Shown piece after piece: positions 16,139 to 25,421 of a stretch of DNA of 56,944 bases (position 1 is its first letter; the number at the start of each line of letters is the position of its first letter). The DNA is from Oscillospiraceae bacterium. GTDB lineage: Bacteria; Bacillota; Clostridia; Oscillospirales; Oscillospiraceae. A program made the translations under genes and the position numbers. The notes under the pieces were generated by a model. That model was not told the DNA's origin. It worked only from the letters and a program-made list of their open reading frames with translations, and did not search any database. Location of the stretch: assembly GCA_015067835.1 (NCBI GenBank), contig SVLS01000012.1:1-56944 (forward strand). Direction: 5' to 3'.

Positions 16139-18645
16139 AATTATCCTTCTCCACCCGAGGTTGGCCCGGACTTTCCTGGGAAGAAATGATGGAAATGGCC
16201 CTTGAAATGGGCTTTTCCGGCATTGAAGTTTACAATCTTCCCAAATTTGACGAAATGTTGGATCGCAGCGGTCCGTTCCATAAGTATCAGGCTGCAGCAA
16301 CTGTTCGGCAAATGCGGGATAAGAAATTGCAGATTCCGTGCTTTGATACCTCCTTTGACATTTCCGATTCTAAGGAGAATGTGGATGAGCTGTCCGGATT
16401 GATGGAGGTTGCGCACAATATCCGGGTTCCTTATATTGTTGTCTGCGCATTGCAGGACAATGAGGAGCTGGTGCAGCAGCGGTTGCAGTCTCTTTTGACA
16501 GAAGCAGAAGCGCTTGGCGTCGGTATTTTGCTGAAAACCAGCGGCATCTACAAGGATACCGCCAGATTGCGGACAATGATGGACCAGTTCGCCAGCGATT
16601 ATTTGGGCGCACTTTGGGATGTTCATCATCCGTACCGGGATATGGGCGAAAGCGGCGACACGACGGTGAAAAACCTGGGCAGCTACATCCGCCACGTTCA
16701 TTTACGTGACTCAGACGATGCAGGCCACTATCAGCTTATCGGCGAGGGAACAATGCCCATTGCTGATGTTATGCGGGCTTTGACTTCTGTCAATTATGAT
16801 GGCTTTATTTCTCTGGAATGGAAGCCGGATTGGCTGGAGGATCTGAAGGATCCGGAGGTCATCTTCCCGTACTTTGTTAACTATATGAGCCGGTTTGTCA
16901 ATCCCAAGGCAACGAAGAAATCCCTTTATTTCAACCACGATGGTACCGGTCAGTATCTGTGGAAGAAGGACGAGCTGATTAACCTGACCTTCTATCAGGT
17001 TTTACAACGGGTTGCGGAGGAATTTCCGGATCAGTATGCCTTTAAGTATACAACGCTTGATTATACGCGTACCTATCGCCAATTCCAGGAGGATGTCGAC
17101 CGCTTTGCCCGGGCACTGGTCTCCATGGGCGTCAAGGCCGGCAGCAAGGTTGCAATCTGGGCTACCAATGTTCCTGCCTGGTACATTACGTTCTGGGCGA
17201 CTGTGAAGATTGGCGCTGTTCTGGTAACGGTAAATACAGCCTATAAAATCCACGAAGCAGAGTATTTGCTTCGCCAGTCCGATACACATACGCTGGTTAT
17301 GATTGAATCCTGCCTGGATTCTGATTATCGCAGCATCATCAATGAGCTTTGTCCTGAAATTGCAACAACCAAAGCAGGGGAGGCGCTGCACAGCAAGCGC
17401 TTGCCGTTCCTGCGCAATGTCATTACGGTTGGCTTCTCTCAGCCGGGATGTCTCACCTTTGATGAAGCAATGGCGCGTTATCCGTTGGTGAGCGAGGAAC
17501 AGGTTGCTTCGATGGCAGCAGCCGTCCGGCCTGAGGATGTGTGCAATATGCAGTATACCTCCGGAACAACAGGCTTCCCCAAGGGCGTTATGCTGACCCA
17601 TTACAATGTGGTTAACAACGGCAAGTGCATCGGTGACCGGATGGGTCTTTCCACTGCGGACAGAATGATGATTCAGGTGCCGATGTTCCATTGCTTCGGC
17701 ATGGTGCTTTCGATGACTTCTTCCATGACGCACGGTGCAACGATTTGCCCGCTGCCGTATTTTTCCGCCAAATCATCACTTGCCTGTATTAATCAGGAAA
17801 AGATAACCTGTTTTAATGGCGTTCCCACGATGTTTATCGCCATGTTTAACCATCCTGACTACCGGAAAACGAATTTCTCCTATATGCGCACCGGTATTAT
17901 GGCCGGTGCGGGTTGTCCGCCTGAGCTGATGCGTCGGGCTGCACAGCCGGATGAGATGAATATGCGAGGTATCGTCAGCGTTTACGGTCAAACGGAGTCT
18001 GCTCCCGGTTCCACAATGTCCGCATGGACGGATTCTCTTTCTGTGCGTACAGATACCGTTGGTTATGCATTTCCTTATGTGCGTTGCAAAATCATTGATC
18101 CGGAAACAGGAGAGGAAGTCGGTCCCGGTGTCAACGGTGAATTCTGCTCAAAGGGCTATAACACAATGAAGGGCTATTACAAAATGCCCCAGGCAACAGC
18201 GGATACAGTGGATGCTGACGGTTGGCTTCATTCCGGCGATATTGCCTGTATGAACGAGGACGGAACTTACCGTATTACCGGACGGCTGAAGGATATGATT
18301 ATCCGCGGTGGCGAGAATATCTATCCCAAGGAGATTGAAGAATTTATCTACACCCATCCGGCTGTAAAGGATGTCCAGGTGGTGGGTGTCCCGGATAGGA
18401 AATACGGTGAAGAAATTCTCGCAAGCATCATCCTGAAGGAAAAGGATTCTGTAACCGTTGAGGAAATGCACGATTATATTAAGGCAAGTATGGCGCGTCA
18501 CAAGGTGCCAAGATACATTGAATTTACCGATGCATTTCCAATGAATGCAGCAGGAAAGGTTTTGAAGTACAAAATGCGTCAGGAAGCAGCAGAGCGTCTC
18601 GGTCTTGTTGGAGACGGTGCGGATACTGCCGGCAAGGGAGATTGA
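16135..18645 (+). CDS. TIM-barrel (sugar isomerase-like)/acyl-CoA synthetase fusion
   Basis: An 836-residue fusion. Residues 1-255 resemble the xylose-isomerase-like (AP endonuclease 2) TIM barrel; WDVHHPYR (around 162), HVHLRD and ISLEWKP are family hallmarks. The usual metal-binding IETHG is LKTSG here (Lys 134, Ser 136), so the barrel may be catalytically impaired. Residues about 285-836 form a full ANL ligase: YTSGTTGFPKGV starts at 474, YGQTESAPG, GWLHSGDIA, GRLKDMIIRGGENIYPKEIEEF and the catalytic lysine 808 in NAAGKVLK. The ligase is of the medium/long-chain fatty-acyl-CoA synthetase type and differs from the leftward pair. It is translationally coupled to the LeuA-like gene (4-base overlap) and shares the Leu T-box, suggesting activation of a leucine-related acid such as isovalerate (inference). 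Confidence 0.82.
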   Translation: MKLSFSTRGWPGLSWEEMMEMALEMGFSGIEVYNLPKFDEMLDRSGPFHKYQAAATVRQMRDKKLQIPCFDTSFDISDSKENVDELSGLMEVAHNIRVPYIVVCALQDNEELVQQRLQSLLTEAEALGVGILLKTSGIYKDTARLRTMMDQFASDYLGALWDVHHPYRDMGESGDTTVKNLGSYIRHVHLRDSDDAGHYQLIGEGTMPIADVMRALTSVNYDGFISLEWKPDWLEDLKDPEVIFPYFVNYMSRFVNPKATKKSLYFNHDGTGQYLWKKDELINLTFYQVLQRVAEEFPDQYAFKYTTLDYTRTYRQFQEDVDRFARALVSMGVKAGSKVAIWATNVPAWYITFWATVKIGAVLVTVNTAYKIHEAEYLLRQSDTHTLVMIESCLDSDYRSIINELCPEIATTKAGEALHSKRLPFLRNVITVGFSQPGCLTFDEAMARYPLVSEEQVASMAAAVRPEDVCNMQYTSGTTGFPKGVMLTHYNVVNNGKCIGDRMGLSTADRMMIQVPMFHCFGMVLSMTSSMTHGATICPLPYFSAKSSLACINQEKITCFNGVPTMFIAMFNHPDYRKTNFSYMRTGIMAGAGCPPELMRRAAQPDEMNMRGIVSVYGQTESAPGSTMSAWTDSLSVRTDTVGYAFPYVRCKIIDPETGEEVGPGVNGEFCSKGYNTMKGYYKMPQATADTVDADGWLHSGDIACMNEDGTYRITGRLKDMIIRGGENIYPKEIEEFIYTHPAVKDVQVVGVPDRKYGEEILASIILKEKDSVTVEEMHDYIKASMARHKVPRYIEFTDAFPMNAAGKVLKYKMRQEAAERLGLVGDGADTAGKGD

Positions 18646-18670
18646 GCTTCCAAAATCTAAAAAATTATAA

Positions 18671-18708
18671 AAACCCCGTTTGTCAGAAATTGACAGATGG
18701 GGTTTTTT
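18671..18708 (+). terminator. Terminator of the Leu T-box operon
   Basis: Nested stems ACCCCGT/ATGGGGT and TTGTCA/TTGACAG-type arms, followed by six T (18703-18708). The 3' part also contains the next promoter's -35 element. Confidence 0.85.
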
Positions 18709-18718
18709 AGGCTATTAT
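18690..18718 (+). promoter_or_regulatory. Promoter of rhaB embedded in the upstream terminator
   Basis: -35 TTGACA (18690-18695), 17-base spacer, -10 TATTAT (18713-18718). The -35 lies in the 3' part of the terminator stem and the T-run is in the spacer. Confidence 0.65.
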
Positions 18719-18774
18719 GGACGCATAAGGTGCGTACATCATCGCATCGTAATTATTGTTCAGGAGTGAAAGAA

Positions 18775-20241
18775 ATGTTGAATTTATTGGCATTTGATTT
18801 GGGCGCCAGCAATGGTCGCGCTATTCTCGGTCAGTTAGATAACGGAAAGCTTACGATGCGTGAGCTGCACCGCTTCGAAAACAACTATGTTGAAATGAAC
18901 GGCGTATACTATTGGGATTTTCCCTACCTTTTTAATCAGCTGAAGCAGGGTTTCCTCGCTTTCAAGCAGGCTGATGTCGGTCAGCTGGATTGCTTTGGCA
19001 TCGATACCTGGGGTGTTGATTACGGTCTGTTGGATAAAAACGGACATCTTCTGGGAAATCCCCGGGCTTACCGCCTTGCTGTGGATGAAGATATTGATGA
19101 AACGGCAAAAATTGCCGACTTTAACACCCTCTTTGCCCGTACAGGTATTGCCAATTTGAACTTCAATACCGTTTATCAGCTTTACCGCCGCAAGCGGGAA
19201 GGTGATGTTGCACTGGAATGTGCAGATAAATTGTTGCTGATCCCTGATTTGCTGGGCTATTTCCTGACCGGACAGATGAAGTCGGAATATACCAATGTTA
19301 CCACCACAATGCTCTATAATCCCGTAAAAAAGGATTGGGATTGGGAAACCATTGCCGCACTGGGCGTTCCAAAGCATATTTTTACAGAAATTGACTGTGC
19401 AGGCCAGCTTCGCGGCAACCTTCGATCTGAGCTTGTCAGCGAATTAGGCATCAATCCTGCTGCGTTTGCTGCGGTTGGTACCCACGATACTGCATCTGCA
19501 GTTGCGGCAATCCCCGGCAGTGGAAGCTTTGCATTCTGTTCTTCCGGTACCTGGTCTCTGTTCGGCGTAGAAACAGACCAGCCCATCCTCACGGATGATG
19601 TCCGGGATGCCAATTTCTCCAACGAGGGTACCATTCAAGGCGGTTTCCGCCCCCTGAAGAACATTATGGGTCTGTGGCTGATTCAGGAGTGCCGCAGAGA
19701 TTGGATCAAAGCAGGGAAGAAGTACAGCTGGGATGAGATTGTGAAGGAAGCGGAGACTGCAGAGCCGCTGCGCAGCATCATCAATCCGGATTACAATGAG
19801 TTCTTTGCCGGCGGTAATATGGTGCAGAAAATTCAGAAGTTCTGTGCAGATACCAACCAGCCGGTACCGCAGAGCGTAGGCGAGGTTGCACGGTGTATTT
19901 ATGAATCCCTTGCGCTGAAGTATCACTGGGCATTGGAGCGCCTGGAAGCAATCAAGTCGCAGCCGATTGATACGCTGAATATTGTAGGCGGCGGAATTAA
20001 GAACAAGCTTTTGAACCAAATGGTTGCTGATTCCATTAATCGTCCTGTTGTAACAGGCCCTGTGGAAGGTGCAGCAATCGGCAATCTGCTGTCTCAGGCA
20101 ATGGCTCTGGGTGAAATCAAGAGCATTGAACAGCTTCGCGAGGTCGTAAAAAACTCAGAAGCAGTTGACACTTATTTGCCCAATCATACTGATTCCTGGG
20201 AGAAGGCCTACAGCAGACTGCTTGACTTGATGGAATTCTAA
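18775..20241 (+). CDS. rhaB: Rhamnulokinase RhaB
   Basis: A 488-residue FGGY-family sugar kinase that phosphorylates L-rhamnulose at C1. The N-terminal ATPase motif LAFDLGASNGRAILG is followed by FENNYVEMNGVYYWDFPYLF, typical of RhaB. Later landmarks are FGIDTWGVDYGLLDKNG, VGTHDTASAVAAIP and NIVGGGIKNKLLNQMVAD (the ATP-binding C-terminal half). ATG 18775 follows AGGAGTGAA. It is cotranscribed with the following large gene (12-base gap). No rhamnose isomerase, aldolase or transporter is in the window, so the rest of the pathway must be elsewhere. Confidence 0.9.
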   Translation: MLNLLAFDLGASNGRAILGQLDNGKLTMRELHRFENNYVEMNGVYYWDFPYLFNQLKQGFLAFKQADVGQLDCFGIDTWGVDYGLLDKNGHLLGNPRAYRLAVDEDIDETAKIADFNTLFARTGIANLNFNTVYQLYRRKREGDVALECADKLLLIPDLLGYFLTGQMKSEYTNVTTTMLYNPVKKDWDWETIAALGVPKHIFTEIDCAGQLRGNLRSELVSELGINPAAFAAVGTHDTASAVAAIPGSGSFAFCSSGTWSLFGVETDQPILTDDVRDANFSNEGTIQGGFRPLKNIMGLWLIQECRRDWIKAGKKYSWDEIVKEAETAEPLRSIINPDYNEFFAGGNMVQKIQKFCADTNQPVPQSVGEVARCIYESLALKYHWALERLEAIKSQPIDTLNIVGGGIKNKLLNQMVADSINRPVVTGPVEGAAIGNLLSQAMALGEIKSIEQLREVVKNSEAVDTYLPNHTDSWEKAYSRLLDLMEF

Positions 20242-20253
20242 GGGAGATATAAT

Positions 20254-22275
20254 ATGATTAAAGGTATTTCTGTCTGCAATCCAGTTGATATTGAAAGAGA
20301 ATACTTAATGTTTACCGTTGATTATGCGAAAAAGATGGGCTTTGACCATCTGCAGATTATCGGACCGATTCACGACCATATCAAGGGAAATATTGAGGGG
20401 ATTACACCGTTTCGCAAGTACAGCCAGTTTAATGACGAAAAAGATGAAGCATATATGCAGATGAATCTGCGCGTTGTCAATGAGGCTTGTAAGAAGGCGT
20501 CGGAATATGGCATAAAAACCTATTTTTGGCACCACGAATTGGCAATGCCCAGCCGCTTCAAGGAAGTATATCCGGAAATTCTCAATGACTATCAGGATGT
20601 GGAAATCACACATCCCTTGGTAAAGGATTTCCTGGAAAACAAGATTCAGGACTTTTTCTGTGCCTATCCCTACTTTGACGGCATCATTTTGACCCTGCAC
20701 GAAACGCAAATTCCTCTCTTGAAGCTGAAGAACCAGAAGCTCGGAAAGATTGAGCGCGTGCAGTATGTGACGCAGATTTTGTATGATTCCTGTAAAGCGC
20801 TGGGTAAGGAGCTGATTGTCAGACCCTTTGCAAGCATTGCAGAGGATTACGAAATGATGACAGCCGCCTACGAAAAGATTTCCACTGATTTGATGATTAT
20901 GGATAAGTGGACACAGTTTGACTGGAGTCTGACAATGCCCAGCAACAGCTTCTTCAGCAAAATTAAAAAGAATCCTCTGTTTGTGGAAGCGGACATTTTT
21001 GGCGAATTCTTTGGAAAAGGTCATCTGCCGCTGCTGCTGAAGGATCATATTTCTGAAAAGTTCCGCTATTGCGGTGAATTTGCTCCCGCTGGCTATGTAG
21101 GCCGTATTGACCGGGGCGGTGGAATTCCTTTCGGTGATGTCAACGAAGTGAATCTGCACCTTTTCCACGCTGCCCTGAATCAGTCCAGTATGGATGAGGC
21201 AATGGATGCATTCTTTAAAGAGAAGTACAAGGATGCAGCAGAGGAAGTAAAGGCTTTGATGCTGCCTACAGAGGAAATCCTGAAAAAGACCATTTACACC
21301 AACAAGTATTATTTCACGGAATTGAGCCATTTTCCAACGCTGAACCATTGCAAGAACCACTTCTATTTTGAGATGATGACCAAGGATTGTATTTTGGCAT
21401 CCAACGAATGGTTCATTCCCAAGAACTGGAATCGCGGCAGCATTGAAAGCCTGATTGCAGAAAAAGAGGATGCAAAATTGCAGGCGCAGAGGCTGTTTGA
21501 GGATCTTCAGAAGCTGGAAGGCCGCATGGATACAGAAGAGTATCGCAAGCTCTGGGTTAAATTCCTGAACCTGAAGCTGGTTACCGCGCTCTGGCAGGAG
21601 CTTCTGTTGGCCTTTGTCAATTATACGGCCTATTTTGAAACACGGGATGCAGCTTATGAAAGGGCATTGAACCAGGCGCTGGATGAAATGCTTTCTCTGA
21701 ATGAGATTGGCGTTGGGAAGCTGGGTAACCGTTTCTATGGTTCTCTGTTTATGCTGGCGGGCGCCTCCAAACCCCAGTCCAAGGTTGTACCTTTTGTTGA
21801 AGAAATGCGTCGCTGCTTCGCTATCGAAAAAGCTGAAGCGCAGCGCTTTGAGAAGAATACCAATGTTTTGGATTATATTGTCTGCGGCGGAGCAATGGAA
21901 GGTCACAAGCTGATGAAGGAGGTCAACTTCAGCGATACGCTGGAGCGCAGCGGCAGTTTGTGCCGCATTCCAGGAAACCGCAATGGTATGCAGTGGAGCC
22001 GCATCAATGCCCATGGATGGTTCAGCTACGAAATCGCTGTTACACCGCATTGTCAGAACATAATTAAAGTTGAAATGGAAGGCAACGGCGGTAAAATCGA
22101 CTGCAAAATCACACTTGGTGATCAGGAAACGGTTATCAGTCGGGAAGCTGCCGGAAAAGAAGAATTCGTCTTTACCTATGATGAAACTGCCGGAAATGAG
22201 ACAGTTCGCATTCGTTTTGATAAGATTTCCGGATATGTTCCCTGTATTTTCACGGTTTGCTCTATGAAGCCGTAA
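20254..22275 (+). CDS. Large probable glycoside-hydrolase-like protein (function unknown)
   Basis: A 673-residue cytoplasmic protein without a signal peptide. The first ~330 residues read like a TIM barrel with acidic segments at strand ends (TYFWHHELAMPSRFKEVYPE, FDGIILTLHETQIP, VRPFASIAEDY, MIMDKWTQFDW, FVEADIFGEFFG). Architecture and these segments recall alpha-glucuronidase-like (GH67/GH115) or related barrels, but I do not recognise a family with certainty. A helical middle region follows. The last ~100 residues (GWFSYEIAVTPHCQNIIKVE onward) look like a beta-sandwich of the kind found at the C-terminus of GH127-like proteins. Its link to rhamnulokinase suggests a role in breakdown of rhamnose-containing or uronic oligosaccharides (inference). 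Confidence 0.6.
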   Translation: MIKGISVCNPVDIEREYLMFTVDYAKKMGFDHLQIIGPIHDHIKGNIEGITPFRKYSQFNDEKDEAYMQMNLRVVNEACKKASEYGIKTYFWHHELAMPSRFKEVYPEILNDYQDVEITHPLVKDFLENKIQDFFCAYPYFDGIILTLHETQIPLLKLKNQKLGKIERVQYVTQILYDSCKALGKELIVRPFASIAEDYEMMTAAYEKISTDLMIMDKWTQFDWSLTMPSNSFFSKIKKNPLFVEADIFGEFFGKGHLPLLLKDHISEKFRYCGEFAPAGYVGRIDRGGGIPFGDVNEVNLHLFHAALNQSSMDEAMDAFFKEKYKDAAEEVKALMLPTEEILKKTIYTNKYYFTELSHFPTLNHCKNHFYFEMMTKDCILASNEWFIPKNWNRGSIESLIAEKEDAKLQAQRLFEDLQKLEGRMDTEEYRKLWVKFLNLKLVTALWQELLLAFVNYTAYFETRDAAYERALNQALDEMLSLNEIGVGKLGNRFYGSLFMLAGASKPQSKVVPFVEEMRRCFAIEKAEAQRFEKNTNVLDYIVCGGAMEGHKLMKEVNFSDTLERSGSLCRIPGNRNGMQWSRINAHGWFSYEIAVTPHCQNIIKVEMEGNGGKIDCKITLGDQETVISREAAGKEEFVFTYDETAGNETVRIRFDKISGYVPCIFTVCSMKP

Positions 22276-22292
22276 CAAGAAAAGCATCAATA

Positions 22293-22322
22293 TTGAGCCT
22301 GTTGCTTATGTGACAGGCTCAA
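22293..22322 (+). terminator. Hairpin terminator after the glycoside-hydrolase-like gene
   Basis: TTGAGCCTGT pairs with ACAGGCTCAA over a 10-base loop, followed by TAAATTTATT, a weak U-tract. Confidence 0.65.
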
Positions 22323-22343
22323 TAAATTTATTCGAAATTCGAC

Positions 22344-22372
22344 TTTACCTGCAGGTAATTTTGTGGTAATAT
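22344..22372 (+). promoter_or_regulatory. Probable promoter of the YfhO-type gene
   Basis: -35 TTTACC (22344-22349, weak), 17-base spacer, -10 TAATAT (22367-22372), 30 bases before the start codon. Confidence 0.5.
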
Positions 22373-22402
22373 ATATAAAAACTGGAATCCGGGGTGGATT
22401 AT

Positions 22403-25378
22403 ATGAATCTTAAGCTTCTTCGTGGCAGAAAATGGAATTATACCGCGATTGCATTTGCGATTCCCTTTGCAGCATTTTTAATGCTGCTGATTTGCGTTGG
22501 CGCGACACCGTTTGGAAGCAAATCCTTACTGTACTCGGACTGCTTCCATCAGTATTTTCCTTTCTTCAAGGAGTATAGAAGCGCGCTTTTGAGTGGACAG
22601 AGCCTGCTGTATAGCTGGAATGTGGGTATGGGTATGGACTACCTTGGCCTGATTTCTTACTATCTGGCCTCTCCGCTGAACCTATTCAGCGTTTTTATTC
22701 CCGAAAGCTGGCTTTTGCCCTATTTTACATTGCTGACACCTGTCAAGCTTGGCCTGGCATCTATGTTCTTCGCCATCTTCATTAAGAAGCTGTATGGAAA
22801 GAATGATTTCTCTATTGCACTTTTCGGTTCATTTTACGGACTTTGCGCCTGGGCTTTGGGTTATCAATGGAATGTGATGTGGCTGGATACCTTTGCGCTG
22901 TTGCCACTGGTTGCATTGGGAACAGTGAGCCTCCTGCGGGATAAGAAATTTATTCTTTATACCGTCACCCTCGCTTTGTCTCTATTAATTAACTATTATA
23001 TTGGCTTCTTTACCTGCATTTTTGTGCTGCTGATTTTTATTTGCTATCAGATTTGCCGTTGCAAGAGTGTCAAGCGCTTTTTCCTGGATTTTGTCAGAAT
23101 CGGTATTTTTACAGTCATTGCTATTGGCTTGACTGCGATTTTGACATTGCCGACTCTTGCGGCTTTGGGCACAACCTATTCCAGCAACAATTCTTTTCCC
23201 AGCGATTTCGCACTGAATATCGTCAATTACGAGAAGGTTGCACCGGCTGCTGAGGCCTGGAATGCCTTTAAAATTGCCAGCGAAGCAGGGGAGCCTGCCA
23301 TCGGTCTGTGGTTTACTGCCGTATGGAAATCCTTTGGCCCTGTTTTGGACGGAATGGGGCAGGTTGCCGGTAACCTAAGCGGCGGCAGCTCTACGAATTT
23401 TATCGCTGCCGAAGGGCTTCCCAATGTCTTTAGCGGCGTTACCATCCTGTTTTTGTCCTTCCTGTTTCTGATGGCAAGGAACATCAAAATGCGGGACAAG
23501 CTCTGCAGCATCGGCATCTTACTGTTCCTGTTTGCCAGCTTTGTCATTCGCCAGTTGGATTATATCTGGCACGGCTTCCACTTTACAAATATGATTCCGT
23601 ATCGCTTTAGCTTTATTGTCTCATTTGTTCTGATTTTTATGGCGTATCGGGCATATTTAGTGAGATTCCGCTTTAAAATATCCCATATTCTTATTGCGTT
23701 ACTTTTGACAATTGAGATTTTCTGCCTTTCAAAACACGCGAGTGCCATCCCGGATGCTCTTGGCTCTTTAGGCACTGTGCTGCAAAATCTCGGCACAGCG
23801 ATTGCTGCCGGTATCAGCGGCGATGCAGCAACACAACAAGCAGCTGCGGCCACACTGCAATCGTACTATTCTGCCTATGGGAATACCTATGTATTCTTCC
23901 TGTATAATTTGGTATTCACTCTTCTGGTCGTAGGGATACTGGTATACCCACGGTGCCATCGTACTTTGAAACCCAGCACACCAATGGCAAAGTGCAAAGA
24001 GGTGGTTTTGGTTCGCGCCAACCGCAGGAGAGTGTCTTCTGCGCTGCTGTCTGCTGTTATGGTCGTTGAGCTGGTGATGATGACTGTCAGCTTTGGCTTT
24101 AGCTTTGCGTATACTGACATCACAGGTTATCCCCAGGGAACCGGTTATTCCGAATCAATGATCAAGTATATGAAGGAGCGGGATCCGTCGCTGTTCTACC
24201 GCGTGGAAACAACCCACGCACAGACATTGAACGACGGTGCGCTGAATGGTTATAACGGCATCTCCACCTTTACCAGCTCGGCAAATGTCAAAGTAACGGA
24301 TTACCTGTGTGATTTGGGCTTTGCCGCTCAGAACAACTGGAATCGATACTGCTACGAAGAAAGTTCTCCTGTAGCGAATTTGTTCCTGAATTTGAAATAT
24401 ATGATTGAGCGCAGCGGCCAGGTGGAGGAGAATCCGTATTTCACAGATGTGCACCATTATGGCAGTGTTCATTTGCTTGAAAACAACGCTTATTTGCCTT
24501 TGGGATTCCTTGCGGAGTCTGAGCTTGGCACATTGGAGCTTCGGAAGGGCTCGTCCCATGCCTTTGAGAATCAGAATATGCTGTTCTCTGCGTCAACCGG
24601 AATTCCCAACAGTGTCTGGAATGTCACACCGGAATCCTGGCTGACAATGACCGGAAACAATGTTACAATAACCGGACAGCATTCTATGGGCTACTGTGCC
24701 TACAATGCCTCTGCCTCTGGTGGAAATGTAATTTTCCGTTATGAAGTCCAGGAAGAAGGGCTGTTCTGCATGGATGTCAATATGTATGCACGCAACAGCT
24801 TCCATGTGTATCTCAACAATAATTATCTCTATACAGAGTCCGTCGTATTACCTCAAACCTTCTCGGTGTCCTATGTAAAGCCGGGCGATGTTGTAGAGAT
24901 TCACGCTCTTTGCGCTGCTAACGAAAACAGCTCCATGAACATCCGTGCCGCTATTTTGGATGATGACGTCTTCCAAACAGGTTATAAGCTTTTGAATATT
25001 TCGACGCTTAATCTGACGGAATTCTCCACCACAAAGGTGGCTGGCAACATCAACTGCAACCGCGACGGTATGCTCTACACCTCCATTCCCGATAACGGCA
25101 ACTGGAAAGTATATGTTGATGGAGTTGAAGCGGAACAGACTCTAATTTGCGGTGCAATGGTTGGCGTTGAGATGACAAAGGGCAATCACCAGGTGGTCTT
25201 TGTCTACGAAAACAAGGCCTTCCAGATTGGCTGCATCATCTCGGTAATGTCGCTTCTGGTATTTCTCGGTCTGATTTATCTCAGCGATCGGGAAGCCTGG
25301 AACGGGCGCTTTAAGACGATTCAGAACCGCTTTAAGAAGAGCGGAAAGAAAAGTTCCAAGAAAAAGTCTAAAAAGTAA
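22403..25378 (+). CDS. YfhO-family polytopic membrane protein
   Basis: A 991-residue membrane protein with about a dozen hydrophobic segments in the first ~570 residues, a long extracytoplasmic region (about 600-945), a final membrane helix (IGCIISVMSLLVFLGLIYL) and a lysine-rich tail. The motif YSDCFHQYFPFFKEYR after the first helix, and SWNVGMGMDYLGLISYYLASP, are typical of YfhO proteins, which belong to the GT-C-like fold and act in glycosylation of lipoteichoic acid or other surface polymers with a lipid-linked sugar donor. The adjacent convergent GT2 enzyme (25422-26360) is of the type that makes such polyprenyl-phosphate sugars, a functional pair. ATG 22403 follows GGGGTGG; GTG 22394 is an alternative. 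Confidence 0.85.
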   Translation: MNLKLLRGRKWNYTAIAFAIPFAAFLMLLICVGATPFGSKSLLYSDCFHQYFPFFKEYRSALLSGQSLLYSWNVGMGMDYLGLISYYLASPLNLFSVFIPESWLLPYFTLLTPVKLGLASMFFAIFIKKLYGKNDFSIALFGSFYGLCAWALGYQWNVMWLDTFALLPLVALGTVSLLRDKKFILYTVTLALSLLINYYIGFFTCIFVLLIFICYQICRCKSVKRFFLDFVRIGIFTVIAIGLTAILTLPTLAALGTTYSSNNSFPSDFALNIVNYEKVAPAAEAWNAFKIASEAGEPAIGLWFTAVWKSFGPVLDGMGQVAGNLSGGSSTNFIAAEGLPNVFSGVTILFLSFLFLMARNIKMRDKLCSIGILLFLFASFVIRQLDYIWHGFHFTNMIPYRFSFIVSFVLIFMAYRAYLVRFRFKISHILIALLLTIEIFCLSKHASAIPDALGSLGTVLQNLGTAIAAGISGDAATQQAAAATLQSYYSAYGNTYVFFLYNLVFTLLVVGILVYPRCHRTLKPSTPMAKCKEVVLVRANRRRVSSALLSAVMVVELVMMTVSFGFSFAYTDITGYPQGTGYSESMIKYMKERDPSLFYRVETTHAQTLNDGALNGYNGISTFTSSANVKVTDYLCDLGFAAQNNWNRYCYEESSPVANLFLNLKYMIERSGQVEENPYFTDVHHYGSVHLLENNAYLPLGFLAESELGTLELRKGSSHAFENQNMLFSASTGIPNSVWNVTPESWLTMTGNNVTITGQHSMGYCAYNASASGGNVIFRYEVQEEGLFCMDVNMYARNSFHVYLNNNYLYTESVVLPQTFSVSYVKPGDVVEIHALCAANENSSMNIRAAILDDDVFQTGYKLLNISTLNLTEFSTTKVAGNINCNRDGMLYTSIPDNGNWKVYVDGVEAEQTLICGAMVGVEMTKGNHQVVFVYENKAFQIGCIISVMSLLVFLGLIYLSDREAWNGRFKTIQNRFKKSGKKSSKKKSKK

Positions 25379-25380
25379 GA

Positions 25381-25416
25381 AATTCCCCTATGAAGCGGTC
25401 ACTTCATAGGGGAATT
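25381..25416. terminator. Bidirectional terminator between convergent genes
   Basis: Perfect 15-base arms AATTCCCCTATGAAG and CTTCATAGGGGAATT. Rightward they are followed by ATTTATTATT; leftward by TTCTTACTTTTT. It serves both the YfhO gene and the GT2 gene. Confidence 0.9.
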
Positions 25417-25421
25417 ATTTA

